NCBI GenBank assembly: GCA_030613125.1
Contig: JAUWMO010000040.1
Span: 1 to 16,109 of the forward strand
Length of the DNA stretch: 16,109 nt
Origin: Bacteroidota bacterium
Lineage (GTDB): Bacteria; Bacteroidota; Bacteroidia; Bacteroidales; VadinHA17
Direction: 5' to 3'
In this document: positions 15,930-16,109 of the stretch, one piece after another
How positions within the stretch are numbered: the stretch's first letter is position 1
Layout of the letters: each line of letters opens with the position of its first letter
The notes under the pieces: generated by a model
Told to the model about the DNA's origin: nothing
Seen by the model: the letters and a program-made list of their open reading frames with translations, nothing else
Database searches by the model: none
Position numbers and translations under genes: made by a program

Positions 15930-16109
15930 ATGAAACTTTTGGCTAAATATACATTTCTTGCTGTGCTGCTATGGCTGATTGGAGGGGTTGAAGTTTTATC
16001 TCAACTACACACAGAATCGAGAAAAGCTTTGAAACATTACAATGCAGCAGTGGAGAACTATAGGTTTCTGGATCTCGATAATGCAAAAAAAGAAGTTGAA
16101 CTGGCACTT
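15930..16109 (+). CDS. Exported protein with TPR-like start (3' partial)
   Basis: Sixty codons are visible before the window ends, all open. Residues 1-25 are a clear signal peptide (MKLLAKYTFLAVLLWLIGGV, cleavage likely at VLS/Q). The mature part starts with a helix-turn-helix pattern, ALKHYNAAVENYRFLDLDNA followed by KKEVELAL, that resembles a first tetratricopeptide repeat. Bacteroidota proteins with this N-terminus often continue into PD40 beta-propeller and OmpA peptidoglycan-binding domains, as in the T9SS component PorE. That would suit this neighbourhood, but nothing visible here shows it. It could equally be another TPR lipoprotein-like or envelope protein. It starts 48 bases after queE on the same strand and may be cotranscribed with it. 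Confidence 0.7.
   Translation, partial: MKLLAKYTFLAVLLWLIGGVEVLSQLHTESRKALKHYNAAVENYRFLDLDNAKKEVELAL

Overview
The window looks like a chromosomal segment of a Bacteroidota bacterium, probably class Bacteroidia; the genus cannot be told from the sequence. The signs are low GC, -7 promoter elements of the TAnnTTTG type, weak or absent Shine-Dalgarno sequences, and a set of type IX secretion (T9SS) genes: a cell-surface protein with a type B sorting domain, a PorP/SprF-like protein and a T9SS plug-like (DUF5103) protein. I see no rRNA, tRNA, CRISPR array, phage gene or transposase.

Layout. Positions 2-7729 (+) hold the 3' part of a giant surface-protein gene whose start lies outside the window. 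The 2,575 visible residues are 19 tandem PKD-like repeats of about 103 residues, one further Ig/PKD-like domain, five PKD domains with W(D/E)FGDG motifs, and a C-terminal T9SS sorting domain. A strong hairpin terminator follows. Next, on the + strand, come a PorP/SprF family outer-membrane protein (7978-8967), then a promoter, an OmpH/Skp-like protein (9208-9816) and a family 2 glycosyltransferase with a TTG start (9829-11100); the last two look like an operon. On the - strand are a FtsB/DivIC-like division protein (11108-11440, convergent with the glycosyltransferase), pruA, the 1-pyrroline-5-carboxylate dehydrogenase (11601-13232), and the plug-like protein (13562-14863). A 376-base divergent spacer with an unexplained element separates the plug gene from queE (15240-15881, +). 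The window ends inside a gene for an exported protein with a probable TPR-like start (15930 onward, +).

How the genes fit together. The giant protein should be exported across the outer membrane by the T9SS. Type B sorting domains usually depend on a PorP/SprF partner, and one lies immediately downstream, so the two are a likely substrate/partner pair even though a terminator separates their transcripts. The plug-like protein belongs to the same secretion machinery, and the truncated last gene could be another envelope component. The remaining genes (pruA, ftsB-like, queE) are housekeeping.

The most unusual material is the repeat array, which is nearly invariant at protein level but heavily diverged at silent sites and splits into two subfamilies, and the roughly 190-base element at 14880-15068 between the plug-like gene and queE. 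I did not find a clearly new multi-gene system.
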